Assembly (NCBI GenBank): GCA_026987795.1
Contig: JALSMF010000441.1
Location: 1-6,646 of the forward strand
Reading direction: 5' to 3'
Length of the DNA stretch: 6,646 nucleotides
Origin: Bacteroidales bacterium
Lineage (GTDB): Bacteria > Bacteroidota > Bacteroidia > Bacteroidales > JAADGE01
Part shown: piece by piece, positions 5,696 to 6,646 of the stretch
Position numbering within the stretch: position 1 is the first letter of the stretch
How the letters are laid out: each line of letters opens with the position of its first letter
Made by a program: the position numbers and the translations under genes
Notes under the pieces: generated by a model
The model's database searches: none
What the model saw: the letters and a program-made list of their open reading frames with translations, nothing else
Told to the model about the DNA's origin: nothing

Positions 5696-5977
5696 ATGAG
5701 TAAAAAGGAAAAAGCATATAACGCAGAAAAAGAAACAACAGATGTTTTAAACTCAAACAATAAACATCTCATTCTTTATAACGATGATTATCACACTTTT
5801 GATTATGTAATTGATGCTCTTATAGACATTTGCAAACACGAAGAAGAACAAGCGGTTCAATGCACGTATTTAGTTCATTATAAAGGAAAAGCCGATGTAA
5901 AAAAAGGAAGTTACGGCTTTTTAAAACCTATGATGACACAACTTAGAAAAAGAGACTTAAAAGCAACTATCGAATAA
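5696..5977 (+). CDS. clpS: ClpS, N-degron adaptor of the ClpAP/ClpCP protease
   Basis: This 93-residue cytoplasmic adaptor delivers proteins with destabilising N-terminal residues to the Clp unfoldase-protease. Residues 1-22 form the flexible N-terminal extension that engages the unfoldase. The globular domain starts 'HLILYNDDYHTFDYVID'. Asn29, Asp30 and Asp31 correspond to the E. coli N34-D35-D36 pocket residues, and His61 in 'VHYKGKA' corresponds to E. coli H66, so the N-degron pocket appears intact. The position of the E. coli gatekeeper Met40 is occupied by Phe35, as in the 'TFD' form I associate with Bacteroidota. The frame runs back to a TTG at 5660, but that codon lies upstream of the -7 element at 5663-5670 and cannot be in the transcript from that promoter, so the ATG at 5696 is taken. 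It is 42 bp after the SPOR gene and ends at a hairpin terminator. No clpA or clpC is in view. Confidence 0.93.
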   Translation: MSKKEKAYNAEKETTDVLNSNNKHLILYNDDYHTFDYVIDALIDICKHEEEQAVQCTYLVHYKGKADVKKGSYGFLKPMMTQLRKRDLKATIE

Positions 5978-6005
5978 AAAAAGAGGCTTAAAAGCCTCTT
6001 TTTTT
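5976..6005. terminator. Bidirectional intrinsic terminator between clpS and the convergent barrel gene
   Basis: An inverted repeat AAGAGGCTT (5981-5989) and AAGCCTCTT (5992-6000) is flanked by an A-run (5976-5980) and a T-run (6001-6005) that can extend the stem to 14 bp. The arms are only two bases apart, so the innermost pairs must open to form the loop. The T-tract on each strand gives termination in both directions. It overlaps the stop codons of both genes. Confidence 0.9.
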
Positions 6006-6646
6006 ATTTAAGCAATCTTCTGAACCACATTTCTATAGCATAAATCTTTCTCGGAGTCCAACTGTTAAGCGGCAATGTTATACCTGTTTTTATAAAAAAT
6101 GCACCGCCGGGTTGCCCTTCATAAGGTGTTATAGTTGTTCCGTCAGCCAAATCCATAGTGTAGTTTTTACTTAAAAAACCTCCCAAAACATAATTTGCTT
6201 CAAAATTGAAAAACATAAAGTTAAAACCGCCTATTAACGAAACATTGCTCGTTTTAAGAGCATCTCTGTCAACTTCAACCGTCTTTCCGGCTTCTGTATA
6301 ACTTACGGTTTCGCTTATAAATGCAGACAAATTATAATTGAATGAGAATCCGCCGTAAACATATTTTTGTGTTTCATAAAATTTCTTTCCGTAACGAATA
6401 TAAGCCGGAACGGAAATTTGAGAAACTTTATAAACCTCCCTGTAAGTATAAGAAGGTATCGATTCGGTATAATAATTTGCTGCCGTTCCGTACATCCTGT
6501 AATCAATACCGAGAGATACTCCGGCATTATTATTCTTAAGGTCGTGATTATAAATAAAAGAGGCGTAATATCCCGGTACATAATTAAAATTAAAGCCTGT
6601 ATCGGGAAAAAGCCTGTATTGGTCATAACCGTTTTTGGCTACCAAC
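6004..6646 (-). CDS. Outer-membrane beta-barrel protein, C-terminal part; 5' end outside window
   Basis: About 213 residues are visible. The frame is open at the right edge (the codon at 6643-6645 reads TTG and is probably internal), so the signal peptide and N-terminal strands are missing. The sequence alternates aromatic or aliphatic residues with polar ones in strand-length runs: 'GYYASFIYNHDL', 'NAGVSLGIDYRMYG', 'QISVPAYIRYGKKF', 'YVYGGFSFNYNLSAF', 'VSLIGGFNFMFFNFEANYVLGG' and 'AFFIKTGITLPL'. These runs are joined by polar turns, as in PorT-like/OMP_b-brl porin-family proteins of Bacteroidota. 'ISVPAYIRYGKKF' resembles the 'l.vPl.lry' strand common in that family. The C-terminus ('IYAIEMWFRRLLK') ends in basic residues instead of the usual terminal aromatic, which is unusual for a barrel recognised by BAM. 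The exact family and cargo are unknown. Confidence 0.75.
   Translation of the reverse strand, partial: LVAKNGYDQYRLFPDTGFNFNYVPGYYASFIYNHDLKNNNAGVSLGIDYRMYGTAANYYTESIPSYTYREVYKVSQISVPAYIRYGKKFYETQKYVYGGFSFNYNLSAFISETVSYTEAGKTVEVDRDALKTSNVSLIGGFNFMFFNFEANYVLGGFLSKNYTMDLADGTTITPYEGQPGGAFFIKTGITLPLNSWTPRKIYAIEMWFRRLLK

Noticed and set aside
5503..5772. Minus-strand 89-residue frame across the SPOR-clpS junction
   Set aside because: It is antisense to two well-supported genes and spans the clpS promoter; its hydrophobicity reflects complementary Lys codons.
6315..6626. Overlapping frames on both strands within the beta-barrel gene
   Set aside because: The barrel frame has a coherent strand pattern and a proper stop at the terminator; the others (including plus-strand 6342-6539) show none.

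Overview
The window looks like ordinary chromosomal DNA from an AT-rich Gram-negative bacterium of the Bacteroidota, probably Bacteroidales-like or an uncultured relative. The evidence is convergent. Promoter -7 elements match the Bacteroidota consensus TAnnTTTG, best seen at 5663-5670 and 3021-3028. Starts are preceded by A/T-rich leaders rather than Shine-Dalgarno sequences. There is an aromatic-rich outer-membrane beta-barrel protein, SPOR repeats followed by a 'VAF..G' extension, and a ClpS of the 'YNDDxxTFD' type. I see no sign of phage, an IS element, CRISPR, tRNA, rRNA or a plasmid backbone.

Layout, left to right: the 3' part of a CapA-family (poly-gamma-glutamate synthesis type) metallophosphatase (+, cut by the window edge). 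Convergent to it is a small two-helix membrane protein (-). A short divergent region with a 15-bp tandem repeat leads into an RsuA/RluB-family rRNA pseudouridine synthase (+), followed by a small exported protein of unknown function (+). Convergent to that is a SpoIIAA/STAS-like cytoplasmic protein (-). A 250-bp AT-rich divergent intergenic region carries back-to-back promoter motifs and a 22-bp near-palindrome. Then comes a large envelope protein with two duplicated alpha-helical modules and three C-terminal SPOR-type modules (+), then clpS (+) with its own well-formed promoter. A bidirectional hairpin terminator separates clpS from the 3' part of an outer-membrane beta-barrel protein (-, cut by the right edge).

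Functionally the genes are a mix of housekeeping (rRNA modification, N-degron adaptor) and cell-envelope proteins (CapA-like, SPOR, beta-barrel, exported protein). The frequent strand changes argue for small transcription units rather than one operon. The most distinctive item is the 803-residue SPOR protein, which appears to have been built by internal duplication: two copies of a roughly 160-residue helical module and three copies of a roughly 75-85-residue SPOR module. Two genes (the SpoIIAA-like one and clpS) have longer TTG-initiated reading frames that run into their own promoter motifs. I chose the internal ATG in both cases.
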